Shown piece after piece: positions 16,197-24,478 of a stretch of DNA of 64,000 nucleotides; the stretch's first letter is position 1; each line of letters opens with the position of its first letter. This stretch comes from Brevibacillus_C sp046036945 (GTDB lineage: Bacteria > Bacillota > Bacilli > Brevibacillales > Brevibacillaceae). The position numbers and the translations under genes are program-made. The stretch spans positions 124,001 to 188,000 of the forward strand of contig NZ_JBJQOQ010000002.1 of NCBI RefSeq assembly GCF_046036945.1, given 5' to 3'. Below the pieces are notes generated by a model. That model did not search any database. It saw only the letters and a program-made list of their open reading frames with translations, and was not told the DNA's origin.

Positions 16197-18605
16197 TTGA
16201 ACAACCGGATTAGACAGGTGCTGCTGCTGTTATTGGTCCTTTCGTTTGCGATGTTGCCGGTGCTGCAGGCATCTGCGTTGATGGCCGCTGAGGATCACGG
16301 GAAGCGCAGCGTGCAGCCGGAAGCGCGCGTCCCGCTCGATCAAAAAGAGAAGGAGTTTTATAAGGACGTGTACGGGACGGAGGACGAAGACGCGATCACC
16401 GAGCTCATCGGGCAGGAAGGGAAGCGTTCCGGCAGCGCGACTGGCAGGTATGAGCGGTTTGAGATCGAGCCGAACGATACGCCGAGACAAGCGGACTGGA
16501 CTTTTTCCGGAAGCGATGCCTACGGGCGCATACAGAGTGCCGATGATGTCGACTACTGGAAGATCAGGGCTCCCGGCAACGGTACGCTGCAGGTCAAGCT
16601 GGACCAGATTCCCGCCGGACAAGATTACAACCTCTATCTGTACGATTCTGAACAGAAAGAACTGGGAAGATCGGAGCGAAAAGGATCGGCAGACGAACGG
16701 ATCGATGGAATCAGGGTCAAGCAGGAACAGTGGTACTACATTGCGGTACGGGGTGCAGGCGGCAGTTTCAGCAAAAAAGATTACTACCATTTAATGGCGG
16801 ATTTTGTCCCGGAGGGGAGCAGGATCGTACCTGACAAGTACGAGCCGAACAACAGCTTGGCGGACGCCGTAGAAATCCAGCCAAACAGCGTGTTGCGGGC
16901 CAACATCCACGACAAGGACGACATCGACTACTTTAAACTGCAGGTGCCCTTGGCCTCGACAATCGAGCTGTTGTTGACTGGCATGCCCACAGGCGTTGAC
17001 CTCGACTTGTACCTGCTGGACAAGGACGGCAGACAGATTGCGCAGTCGGAGTATGCAAAAAATTTGAACGAATCGATCACGTACAACGGCGATCCCGGGA
17101 CGTATTACATCAAAATAAAGATGGACAAGCGCTCCGAACTTGCAGATCACGAGTATCAGCTGTCCGTGACAGTACATACCATTCCGGTCATCTTGGTTCC
17201 CGGCATCGGCGGATCCCGCCTGCTGGCAAATGAACGGGGGAAAACCTCGGAAGCCTGGCTCAATTTTACGGCCATGCTCGGTCCCAAGGACAGCGAACAC
17301 CGCAGATTGCTCGCGCTGACGCCTCAGTCTCCAGGAAGTGTCAAGATGGTTCCCAAAAACAACGGGATTCAAATCCTCCCGGAAGCGGAAGACGACGGGC
17401 TGCGAGGTATTTCGTATCTGTCGTACCATTCGCTCGTGAAAAAAGAGGCGGAGCAGTACAACAGCATGGCTGAACACCTGCAGAAGATGGGCTACAAAAA
17501 AGGAGAATCACTCTTCGGGTTCCCTTATGACTGGCGGATGAGCAGCGCGGACAACGCCGGCAGCCTGCTGCGAAAGATCGATGAGGCAATCGCCAAGTCA
17601 AAGGCCAAGCAGGTTCAGCTGGTGGTCCACAGTATGGGCGGCCTCGTAACCAAGGAGGCCCTGCTGCAAAATACGCAATATCAACACAAAACGAAAAGGA
17701 TTATATACATGGGCACGCCCTTTCTGGGTTCACCCAGAGCGTATCAGGCGATCAAGATGGGTTATACCTTCGGGATCGGCATAAAGATTACGGAGAATAA
17801 CTCGATCAGCCTGTTCAGCGCAGATGCGGGAAAAGCCATCGCCGAATACGCTCCGGCCGTCTACGAATTGCTGCCGTCGCGCGAGTACGTCAAAAAGCAG
17901 GGATACCTCAACTTGATCGGCGTAAATGTACAGCGGCCGTACACCTATGACGAAACTTTGACCGATCCGAGGATCAGGCTGACCTATCGTCCGCTCGCGG
18001 AGCAAAGCGACCGGCTGCATCAGAAGTGGGATCAGGCGCAGCTTAACGTACAGCAGTACGCCATTATCGGCGATGGGCAGAAGACCCTGTTGGGCTACGA
18101 CTTCGAACAGGCCAGCCAGCGTTTTATCCCATTTTACGGAGTGGCAGGCGGTGACGGAACGGTTCCCCTTGTCAGCGCAGCCTACAGCAAGAGTGATGTG
18201 GCAAAGAAATACTATGTACAGGAGGAACATGCCAAACTGCCTGTTAACCGCTCTGTGATTCAGCAGGTAGCCCGGCTGCTTTCAGGGAAAGAGGAGGTTC
18301 AACCAGGCATCAGACTGGCGTCGGAAAAGACCAAATCCTTTGACTATCTCGTCATCTACCGCCAGGACGGAGAATTTCCGGAGGTGACACTCTCACAGGC
18401 CGGTGAGGAGCTTGTCATTACAAAAAAAGGAATCGAGCAAACGCAGGAGAACTCCTTCCAGGTGGAGGTGCACGGAGATACGCTGGTCGTCTTCGAGGAC
18501 AAAGAGCGGGGAAGCTTGCAGGTAAAGCAAAAACAACAGATCAGGACGCTGAGCAGCGTCAATTCCGGGCTGGTTGTAAAGCGCTATCAAGCCCGAACTG
18601 AATAG
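16197..18605 (+). CDS. secreted PPC-domain lipase/esterase of the LCAT-like alpha/beta hydrolase family
   Basis: About 802 residues. Signal peptide: NNRIRQVLLLLLVLSFAM. Two bacterial pre-peptidase C-terminal (PPC) domains follow (about residues 85-210 and 215-330), each with EPNDT/EPNNS, DDVDYWK/DDIDYFK and YNLYLYD/LDLYLLD signatures. The hydrolase domain is LCAT/PDAT-like: IPVILVPGIGGSRLL, FGFPYDWRMS, then VVHSMGGLV with nucleophile Ser479. The acid is probably Asp653 (GGDGTVP) and the base His678 (EEHAKLP). These enzymes hydrolyse or transfer acyl groups of lipids; the substrate here is unknown. The TTG start at 16197 has AAAGGGGGG six bases upstream; the open frame begins earlier at 16137. 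It lies 66 bases after the giant protein gene and is probably in the same operon. Confidence 0.82.
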   Translation: MNNRIRQVLLLLLVLSFAMLPVLQASALMAAEDHGKRSVQPEARVPLDQKEKEFYKDVYGTEDEDAITELIGQEGKRSGSATGRYERFEIEPNDTPRQADWTFSGSDAYGRIQSADDVDYWKIRAPGNGTLQVKLDQIPAGQDYNLYLYDSEQKELGRSERKGSADERIDGIRVKQEQWYYIAVRGAGGSFSKKDYYHLMADFVPEGSRIVPDKYEPNNSLADAVEIQPNSVLRANIHDKDDIDYFKLQVPLASTIELLLTGMPTGVDLDLYLLDKDGRQIAQSEYAKNLNESITYNGDPGTYYIKIKMDKRSELADHEYQLSVTVHTIPVILVPGIGGSRLLANERGKTSEAWLNFTAMLGPKDSEHRRLLALTPQSPGSVKMVPKNNGIQILPEAEDDGLRGISYLSYHSLVKKEAEQYNSMAEHLQKMGYKKGESLFGFPYDWRMSSADNAGSLLRKIDEAIAKSKAKQVQLVVHSMGGLVTKEALLQNTQYQHKTKRIIYMGTPFLGSPRAYQAIKMGYTFGIGIKITENNSISLFSADAGKAIAEYAPAVYELLPSREYVKKQGYLNLIGVNVQRPYTYDETLTDPRIRLTYRPLAEQSDRLHQKWDQAQLNVQQYAIIGDGQKTLLGYDFEQASQRFIPFYGVAGGDGTVPLVSAAYSKSDVAKKYYVQEEHAKLPVNRSVIQQVARLLSGKEEVQPGIRLASEKTKSFDYLVIYRQDGEFPEVTLSQAGEELVITKKGIEQTQENSFQVEVHGDTLVVFEDKERGSLQVKQKQQIRTLSSVNSGLVVKRYQARTE

Positions 18606-18636
18606 AATATCAAAATCATGTCGAGGGTGAGCGTTG

Positions 18637-18921
18637 GTGAACTACTTTTTTACGGGTCTGTACGTTGGAGCGTTTAGCGGCGTACTGTTGAACTGGGGGA
18701 TATTTCTGTTAGCGGTGATTCTCTCCCTGCTGGCAAAGCGGCTCTGGGTAGGACCACTGATCAGTCTGATGATTTTTCTGCTGATCGTTGTCTTTTCTGC
18801 CGCAGGAGGCGGGGACTACGGATTTTTTATCGGACTCTCGATTCCTACGACGATATACACTGCGCTGTTTACCATCATTTGCAGAAAGATAAAGGAGAAA
18901 ATGATCACATCCAAAGGGTGA
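18637..18921 (+). CDS. small integral membrane protein, unrecognised
   Basis: About 95 residues, almost entirely hydrophobic, with probably three membrane segments (residues 5-32, 39-55, 62-84) and a basic C-terminal tail (CRKIKEKMITSKG). A GTG start at 18637 (or TTG 18634) follows GAGGGTGA. It lies 31 bases behind the lipase gene and 20 bases before a second small membrane protein of the same length and layout. The two look like distant duplicates by size and topology only. Function not recognised. Confidence 0.6.
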   Translation: MNYFFTGLYVGAFSGVLLNWGIFLLAVILSLLAKRLWVGPLISLMIFLLIVVFSAAGGGDYGFFIGLSIPTTIYTALFTIICRKIKEKMITSKG

Positions 18922-18941
18922 GATAGCTGGAGGGAATGACC

Positions 18942-19226
18942 ATGTGGGGGGAATTCACAGAGGGGCTTTCAACCGGAGTGCTGCTGCTGTTGTTTCCGGT
19001 ATTTATCGTGCTGCTTGCCGCATCCGTTTATGCCGGCCTGCACTACAAAAGGGTGTGGCTGCCGCCGGTTGTCATGGCGGCTGCAACCGTAGGAGTCATG
19101 CTTCTTTCAGGAGCATATGACCTTGGCAATGTTCCGCTCGTCATCGGAATACTGCTCGTACAGATGCTGTTGGCTGCTCTATTGAGTATGTTCGTAAACA
19201 TCGCCAAACGGCAGTCGAAAAGTTGA
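18942..19226 (+). CDS. small integral membrane protein, unrecognised
   Basis: 94 residues with three predicted membrane segments (about 8-30, 37-56, 62-84) and a basic tail (NIAKRQSKS). The ATG at 18942 is used because CTGGAGGG ends seven bases before it; the ATG at 18936 sits directly against that site. It is the last gene of the island and is followed by a short inverted repeat at 19253-19269. Paired with the preceding gene of similar layout. No function recognised. Confidence 0.6.
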   Translation: MWGEFTEGLSTGVLLLLFPVFIVLLAASVYAGLHYKRVWLPPVVMAAATVGVMLLSGAYDLGNVPLVIGILLVQMLLAALLSMFVNIAKRQSKS

Positions 19227-19252
19227 AAGGGGAAATCTCCACGCGATATTTC

Positions 19253-19315
19253 CATGCTTCCAAAGCATGTTTGCCGGTTAGTAAATTGCACACAATTCAT
19301 GTTTCGGGGTAAAAT
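19253..19315 (+). promoter_or_regulatory. inverted repeat ending the island, and ywhD promoter
   Basis: CATGCTT-CCA-AAGCATG (19253-19269) is a perfect seven-pair hairpin followed only by TTTG, so a weak terminator. TTGCAC (19286-19291), 18-base spacer, TAAAAT (19310-19315) is a plausible sigma-A promoter 30 bases before the ywhD start. Confidence 0.55.
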
Positions 19316-19345
19316 GAAGGGAAGAGGCTAATGGAGGTATCCGTT

Positions 19346-19849
19346 ATGGATTTGCTGAACAATAACAAGAAAAATTCTGGATTTACCATTTTAAGCAGCA
19401 AGACGGAAGTACACGGCGGCTACGGCAAAGGAGTCATCGACCTGAATTCGGTCGCCTCCGTCATTATCGACGGCGACGAGGCTTATATCGACATGGGAGC
19501 GATGCACGCCAAAAGCGCTGTGGAAAAAGGGATTAAATGGACGGCCAACAAGGACGAGGTGCCGAATGGCAAGCCGTATTGGCTGGTCTGGGTCACCGTA
19601 GACCGGAACGAGTCCGGACCGTATTACGCCGGGGTTACGTCCTGCTACATGGAGATCGACCGGGAGGCCCGACGCGGCTATAAAATCCTGGCAGACCATG
19701 TGAATCGCATGGACTACTCGATGAAAAGGCGGATTATGGTGTCGGAATTGGACGAGACGAGCAAGAAGGCCCTGAAAAAGCTGTTGATGGAACATAACCT
19801 GGAGATGTGGAACAACTCTTCTGATGAATTAAAGGAAGGGCTGTCCTAG
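19346..19849 (+). CDS. ywhD: YwhD family protein
   Basis: 167-residue soluble protein, recognised as YwhD from its sequence (MDLLNNNKKNSGFTILSS and the acidic/Asn-rich KGVIDLNSVASVIIDGDEAYIDMGAMHAKS) and its place near pbpG and speE, as in B. subtilis. Biochemical role unknown. The ATG at 19346 is preferred to 19331 because GGAGG sits eight bases upstream, inside the first codons of the longer frame. A promoter lies at 19286-19315 and the gene appears to be transcribed alone. The 256 bases after it hold a TATACT-like -10 and the hairpin at 19977-20010. Confidence 0.82.
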   Translation: MDLLNNNKKNSGFTILSSKTEVHGGYGKGVIDLNSVASVIIDGDEAYIDMGAMHAKSAVEKGIKWTANKDEVPNGKPYWLVWVTVDRNESGPYYAGVTSCYMEIDREARRGYKILADHVNRMDYSMKRRIMVSELDETSKKALKKLLMEHNLEMWNNSSDELKEGLS

Positions 19850-19962
19850 GGGGCGCTGCGGCCAAACAGATAGGTAAAATGGTCGAATCTGTGAACAAAT
19901 TGTGAAATCAATTGTACCGGGAATTTAACTCAGGTAAACTAACGATGCAACTGCATACATCT

Positions 19963-20010
19963 TATACTAGGTCAGCAAACAGGGAAGGATACCGTCGTCT
20001 TTCCCTGTTT
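19963..20010 (+). promoter_or_regulatory. -10-like element followed by a perfect 10-pair hairpin
   Basis: TATACT (19963-19968) is followed nine bases later by AAACAGGGAA (19977-19986) pairing with TTCCCTGTTT (20001-20010), loop 14 bases. After the hairpin comes GTCTTTGTC, not a T run, so a terminator is unlikely. If TATACT is a real -10, the hairpin would sit at the very 5' end of the transcript for the 85-codon gene at 20106. No good -35 was found. Confidence 0.4.
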
Positions 20011-20105
20011 GTCTTTGTCGAATCAGAATTTCCGGTTATCAAATGGTAAAAAGGTGACATCCTATAACAGAGTCTTGTCCATAAACTCGACAAAAGGGGT
20101 GTCAT

Positions 20106-20363
20106 ATGGTGCAAATAAACGGTGATCATTCGGAGCTCGGCGGAGTCCATGAGGAAAACGACCATTTTGCCCGCCACGGCGGCGTGCACTTTAAAAGCAA
20201 TGTGTCACCTGAAGAAATCAACCTGTTTATCCGCAGACTTCCGGCAGGCAAGCGGGAGAGCTTGTTTGAGGTGCTTGATGAGCTGGACCGGGCCGGTTTG
20301 ATTCAGATTGTGAACGATCACGTTTTTACCGATGGTAACGGGGTAATCGGCGGCGAGGAGTAA
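20106..20363 (+). CDS. small conserved-looking hypothetical protein, 85 residues
   Basis: Soluble, acidic, His- and Asp-rich protein (HSELGGVHEENDHFARHGGVHF) followed by an amphipathic helical part (SPEEINLFIRRLPAGKRESLFEVLDELDRAGLIQIV). The ATG at 20106 has AAAGGGGTG upstream. It stands alone between ywhD and the convergent pbpG, with a shared terminator at 20384. Codon use looks like that of its neighbours. Not recognised; the HTH-like size of the C-terminal half is not enough for a call. Confidence 0.6.
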   Translation: MVQINGDHSELGGVHEENDHFARHGGVHFKSNVSPEEINLFIRRLPAGKRESLFEVLDELDRAGLIQIVNDHVFTDGNGVIGGEE

Positions 20364-20383
20364 GGCAAAGGGTAAACAAAATC

Positions 20384-20425
20384 AAAATGCAGCCAGGCTC
20401 TTTCAGGAGCAGGGCTGCATTTTTT
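20384..20425 (+). terminator. bidirectional terminator between the 85-codon gene and pbpG
   Basis: AAAATGCAGCC (20384-20394) pairs with GGCTGCATTTT (20413-20423), with T runs on both strands. It serves two converging genes. Confidence 0.85.
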
Positions 20426-20449
20426 AAGGTGCGGGTTTCTGCCGCTGGA

Positions 20450-22498
20450 TTACGGGGTCAACAGTTTGCCCATGCGATGCCAAAACGACGGTTTTTCCGG
20501 CGGTTTGGGCGGCTTTGGCGGCGTTTCCGGAGTGGGCAGGTGTTCGGTACAGTACTCCGTGGGCTCAGTGCCCTTTGCCAGGTAGACGAGGCGCGGGTTG
20601 GGGCAATGCTCCGTCGCCAACTTGCCGTTAGCCGGGTCGATGTAGACGGAAACGGTGCCGACCGGACTGTCAAACAGGGCAGGCGGCTGATCCTGCAGGG
20701 CGCTTTCGGTAAAATCGGCCCAAATCGGGGCAGCCAGCATCGCGTCTTTGACGGGGTCGATTTTTTTCCCTTCGTCATAGCCGACCCAGACGATTGTCGT
20801 TAGCTGGGGCGTAAACCCGGCCAGCCAGGCGTCGTAGTCAGTGGAGCCGGTCTTTCCCGCTACCGGGCGATTCAGCCGATCGGCGACACGGTGCGCCGTT
20901 CCTTGCGGTTCGAAAACGGTCTGCATCATCTGTGTCAGCAGGAAGCTGGCGACAGGATCGGCGACCTGGGTTTTCTGTTCTTTTTCCTCTGCCAGCACGC
21001 TGCCGTCGCTGTCGACAATTTTCTCGATCGCAATCGGCTCGACCCGCCATCCCTTGTTGGCAATCGTACTGTAGGCTATCGCCATTTCATAAGGGGAGAC
21101 CGGGGAGGCCCCGAGCGCAAGCGAGGGCACCTCCTGCAGCGGGCTGGTAATGCCGACGGCCCGGGCCTCATCCACTAAGGCCTTGGGCGTCAGCTGCTCA
21201 ATCGTCTTGACGGCGTAGATGTTGTCAGAAGTAGCGATGGCCTGCTGCATGGTAATGTAGTCGTAGAAGTAATGGCCGCCAAAGTTGCTGGGAATGTACT
21301 GCTTGCCGTTGTCATAGGTAAAAACAGTAGGCTCGCTTTTCATCTCCGTCAGTGGTGTGTATCCTTGCTGCAGAGCTGCCAGATAGAGAAAGGCTTTGAA
21401 AGAGGAGCCCGGCTGCCGCTGGCTGAAGACGCGGTTGTACTGGCTTTTGGCGTAGTCGCGGCCGCCGACGAGCGCCCTGATTTTCCCTGTGGACGGCTCC
21501 ATGGCGATCAGTGCGGTCTGCAGATCGGGATTGCCGTTGGAGAAGTTTTTGGCGATCGCTTCCTCCGCCTTCTTCTGCATGTCAAGGTCCAGAGTCGTAT
21601 AGATCTTGAGTCCCCCGTGGCGGAAGGCTTCCCCGTCAATGCCGTACTTTTCCTGTACCAGCGAGGCGATGTAGTCCCGGAAGTACGGAGCATAGGAAGG
21701 ATCTTTTCGATCTTCCTTGGTGGTGAAGACCAGCTTCTCTTCATATGCATGGTCGGCCTGCTCGGCGGTGATGTAGCCGTCGCGCTGCATGGCTTCGAGC
21801 ACCAGCTTTTGCCTCTGTTTGGCATTTTCGTAATTCGTCAGCGGCGAGTAGTACGTCGGCCCCTTGGGAATGGCCGCCAACATGGCGCTTTCCGCCAACG
21901 TCAGCTCTTTGGCATCTTTGCCAAAATAGGTTTGGGCCGCCGCTTGCGCCCCGTATGCCGAGTGGCCGTAGTAGATCTGGTTTAAGTACTTCTCCAGTAT
22001 TTCTTCTTTGCTGTAGTTTAGCTCCAGCTGAACGCTAAGCAGAGCCTCTTTGATTTTTCGGTCCCATGTCTTGTCATTGGTCAGGTAGAGGTTTTTTGCC
22101 AATTGCTGGGTGATCGTACTGGCTCCCTGTGCCTTGCTCATGTTTTTTAAATCGACGTAAGCAGCCATTGCCAGGCGTTTCAAGTCGAAGCCGTAATGCT
22201 GCCAAAAATAGCGGTCTTCAATGGCTACGGTCGCCTGAGCCAGCCAGGGGGAAATGTCTTTGAACGGCACGACGGTCCTGTTTTCCCCTTGGTGCAGGGA
22301 GTCGAGGACTTCTCCGTTGCTGTCGTAGATGATGGTCGTTTGATGAATGGCCGCGGCTGGCAACGGCTGTGACCGCAAGAATAGGAGCAAAAGTAAAATG
22401 GCAAAAGAACCGAGCAGGGTCATGTACACAGCCAGCTTGATCAGCCGCTTGGCTCGCCGAAGCCAGCGTATCCATTCGCTTTCACGGACCACTTCCAA
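20450..22498 (-). CDS. pbpG: class A penicillin-binding protein (PbpG/PBP2d-like)
   Basis: 682-residue bifunctional peptidoglycan synthase. N-terminal cytoplasmic tail, TM helix (about 20-42), then the GT51 glycosyltransferase with EDRYFWQHYGFD, GASTITQQLAKNLYL, RKIKEALLSVQLE and YLNQIYYGHSAYGAQAAA. The transpeptidase follows with PGSSFKAF (SxxK), SDN and VAGKTGSTDY (KTG). The C-terminus is a short proline-lysine tail. A TTG start at 22498 is inferred; AAAGGA lies 11 bases upstream and no ATG fits. B. subtilis pbpG holds the same position after ywhD and is forespore-expressed. A forespore-type promoter at 22583-22612 supports a role in spore wall or engulfment-phase peptidoglycan synthesis. 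Confidence 0.9.
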   Translation of the reverse strand: MEVVRESEWIRWLRRAKRLIKLAVYMTLLGSFAILLLLLFLRSQPLPAAAIHQTTIIYDSNGEVLDSLHQGENRTVVPFKDISPWLAQATVAIEDRYFWQHYGFDLKRLAMAAYVDLKNMSKAQGASTITQQLAKNLYLTNDKTWDRKIKEALLSVQLELNYSKEEILEKYLNQIYYGHSAYGAQAAAQTYFGKDAKELTLAESAMLAAIPKGPTYYSPLTNYENAKQRQKLVLEAMQRDGYITAEQADHAYEEKLVFTTKEDRKDPSYAPYFRDYIASLVQEKYGIDGEAFRHGGLKIYTTLDLDMQKKAEEAIAKNFSNGNPDLQTALIAMEPSTGKIRALVGGRDYAKSQYNRVFSQRQPGSSFKAFLYLAALQQGYTPLTEMKSEPTVFTYDNGKQYIPSNFGGHYFYDYITMQQAIATSDNIYAVKTIEQLTPKALVDEARAVGITSPLQEVPSLALGASPVSPYEMAIAYSTIANKGWRVEPIAIEKIVDSDGSVLAEEKEQKTQVADPVASFLLTQMMQTVFEPQGTAHRVADRLNRPVAGKTGSTDYDAWLAGFTPQLTTIVWVGYDEGKKIDPVKDAMLAAPIWADFTESALQDQPPALFDSPVGTVSVYIDPANGKLATEHCPNPRLVYLAKGTEPTEYCTEHLPTPETPPKPPKPPEKPSFWHRMGKLLTP

Positions 22499-22582
22499 TT
22501 GTCATCACGTCCTTTCAGCAAAGCTAACACGCATCTGCAGGATTTCCGTTCAAAATGGCGATACTGTAGAAGAATCCTTTAC

Positions 22583-22612
22583 CAGTATGGGAAAATCTAT
22601 TTTTGTCTATAC
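22583..22612 (-). promoter_or_regulatory. forespore (sigma-F/sigma-G-type) promoter of pbpG
   Basis: On the minus strand GTATA (22612-22608), 18 bases, CATACTG (22589-22583). This is the same layout as the spoIIR promoter (GTATA, 18 bases, GATACTG at 57409). It fits sigma-F/sigma-G consensus sequences but lacks the GG of the sigma-F -10. Confidence 0.55.
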
Positions 22613-22640
22613 TTCCCTACTATTTTCAATAAAAATGGGT

Positions 22641-22668
22641 TTGCATTTTTGGAGGTAACCACTATAAT
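22641..22668 (+). promoter_or_regulatory. sigma-A promoter of speE-speB
   Basis: TTGCAT (22641-22646), 16-base spacer, TATAAT (22663-22668); 44 bases upstream of the speE start. The rest of the 214-base gap contains the divergent pbpG promoter. Confidence 0.75.
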
Positions 22669-22712
22669 TTTCTTGATAAGCTGAAGGCTAGTAATGAGGA
22701 GGCAGTGCCAAA

Positions 22713-23552
22713 ATGGAAATGGAATTGTGGTATACGGAAAAGCAAACGGAAAACTTCGGCATTACGATGAAGATAACGGAGACCTTACATAGCGAAAAGA
22801 CGGAAATTCAGCAGCTCGATATCGTTCATACCAAACAGCTGGGACGCATGCTGCTCCTTGATGGAATGGTGATGACGACTGACCAGGATGAATTTGTCTA
22901 CCACGAGATGATTACTCATGTGGCACTGAACACCCATCCCAATCCGAAAAAGGTACTGGTCGTCGGCGGTGGAGACGGCGGAGCCATCCGCGAAATCGTC
23001 AAGCACTCCTCCGTGGAGAAAGCAGTTCTGGCGGAGATCGACGGCGGCGTCATTGAGGCCTGCAAAAAGTACTTCCCGCAAATCGCCAGCGAACTGTCTG
23101 GAAATCCGCGTGTGGATGTGAAGGTAATAGACGGAATCAAACACATCCATGAGAGTAAAGGTGAATATGATGTGATCATGGTAGACTCGACGGAGCCGAT
23201 CGGCCCGGCGGTAGGTTTGTTTGAAAAAGGCTTCTATCAGGGAATCTACGACGCGCTGTCCCCAGACGGCATTATGGTGGCACAGACAGAATCGCCGTGG
23301 TTTAACCGGGATTTGATCAAACGCGTCTTCAAGGATCTGAAATCGATCTTCCCGGTTACCCGCCTGTACACAGCCAGCATTCCTACCTATCCTTCTGGAC
23401 TGTGGAGCTTCACGATTGCCTCCAAACAACACGATCCGTTGGAAGTTGATGCGAGCAAGATCAAGGATTTGGACACCAAGTACTACACTCCAGAGCTGCA
23501 TCGTTCGGTCTTTAACCTGCCGAAGTTTGTGGCTGAGTTGACTCGCGACTAA
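22713..23552 (+). CDS. speE: spermidine synthase (polyamine aminopropyltransferase)
   Basis: Transfers an aminopropyl group from decarboxylated S-adenosylmethionine to putrescine, giving spermidine. 279 residues. The N-terminal beta domain starts ELWYTEKQTENFGITMKI as in B. subtilis SpeE. The Rossmann-like part has LLLDGMVMTTDQDEFVYHEM, VLVVGGGDGGAIREI (nucleotide-type binding loop), the Asp gatekeeper stretch VMVDSTEPIGPA and a C-terminal YPSGLWSF. The ATG at 22713 has GAGGAGG about ten bases before it. speB follows 15 bases later, so the pair turns agmatine into putrescine and then spermidine. Confidence 0.95.
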   Translation: MEMELWYTEKQTENFGITMKITETLHSEKTEIQQLDIVHTKQLGRMLLLDGMVMTTDQDEFVYHEMITHVALNTHPNPKKVLVVGGGDGGAIREIVKHSSVEKAVLAEIDGGVIEACKKYFPQIASELSGNPRVDVKVIDGIKHIHESKGEYDVIMVDSTEPIGPAVGLFEKGFYQGIYDALSPDGIMVAQTESPWFNRDLIKRVFKDLKSIFPVTRLYTASIPTYPSGLWSFTIASKQHDPLEVDASKIKDLDTKYYTPELHRSVFNLPKFVAELTRD

Positions 23553-23567
23553 GAGGGGGAAATCACT

Positions 23568-24440
23568 GTGCGTTTTGATGAGGCTTATTCCGGGAAGGTG
23601 TTTATCCGCAGTCACAACAACTACGAAGAAAGCCAGGCGGTCATCTACGGCATGCCGATGGATTGGACCGTCAGCTTTCGTCCCGGCTCCCGCTTCGGTC
23701 CAGGACGTATCCGCGAGGTCTCGATTGGACTGGAGGAGTACAGTCCGTACCTGGATCGTCTATTGGAGGACGTCAAGTACTTTGACGCCGGAGACATCCC
23801 GCTTCCCTTCGGAAATGTGGAAGGAAGCCTGGATGCCATCCAATCGTTCGTCAGCAAGGTACTAGACGACGACAAGATGCCGATCGGGCTGGGCGGGGAG
23901 CACCTGGTGACCTGGCCGGTCATTCAGGCTGTATATCAGAGGTACAAGCAGGATCTCGTCATTTTCCACTTTGACGCCCATACCGACCTGCGCGACCATT
24001 ACGAAGGGTACCCGTACTCCCATTCCACGCCGATCAAGAAGGCGTGTGATTTGATCGGAGGGAAAAACGTCTACTCCTTCGGGATCCGCAGCGGAATGAA
24101 GGAAGAGTTTTTATGGGCGAAGGAGAATATGAATCTGTATAAGTACGATGTGCTGGAACCGGTCAAGAGCGTACTGCCACAGATCGGCAACCGGCCGATC
24201 TACCTGACGATCGACATTGACGTGCTCGATCCTTCAGCGGCTCCGGGGACAGGCACGACCGAGGCGGGAGGCATTACCTCACGAGAGCTTCTCGATACGA
24301 TTCACTACATGGCGAACAATGGAGCAAACGTGATCGGCTGTGATCTCGTGGAAGTGGCCCCGGTCTACGACCACAGTGAAATGACCCAGATCGTCGCTTC
24401 GAAAATCGTGCGTGAATTGATTCTCGGCTTTGTGAAATAG
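23568..24440 (+). CDS. speB: agmatinase (agmatine ureohydrolase)
   Basis: Hydrolyses agmatine to putrescine and urea; supplies SpeE. 290 residues of the ureohydrolase family. All manganese-binding motifs are present: GGEHLVTWP, FHFDAHTDLRDHY, and LTIDIDVLDPSAAPGTGT followed by EAGG. The substrate-recognition stretch matches agmatinases rather than arginases, and the operon context agrees. GTG start 23568 with GAGGGGGAAAT upstream. A terminator follows at 24449. Confidence 0.94.
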   Translation: MRFDEAYSGKVFIRSHNNYEESQAVIYGMPMDWTVSFRPGSRFGPGRIREVSIGLEEYSPYLDRLLEDVKYFDAGDIPLPFGNVEGSLDAIQSFVSKVLDDDKMPIGLGGEHLVTWPVIQAVYQRYKQDLVIFHFDAHTDLRDHYEGYPYSHSTPIKKACDLIGGKNVYSFGIRSGMKEEFLWAKENMNLYKYDVLEPVKSVLPQIGNRPIYLTIDIDVLDPSAAPGTGTTEAGGITSRELLDTIHYMANNGANVIGCDLVEVAPVYDHSEMTQIVASKIVRELILGFVK

Positions 24441-24448
24441 ATGTTGGG

Positions 24449-24478
24449 AAAGCGCTTCTTGTAAGGGAGCGCTTTTTT
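24449..24478 (+). terminator. terminator of speE-speB
   Basis: AAAGCGCT (24449-24456) pairs with AGCGCTTT (24468-24475), followed by further T. A possible promoter for ywiB (TTGTAA 24459-24464, 16 bases, TACAAT 24481-24486) overlaps this hairpin. Confidence 0.85.
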
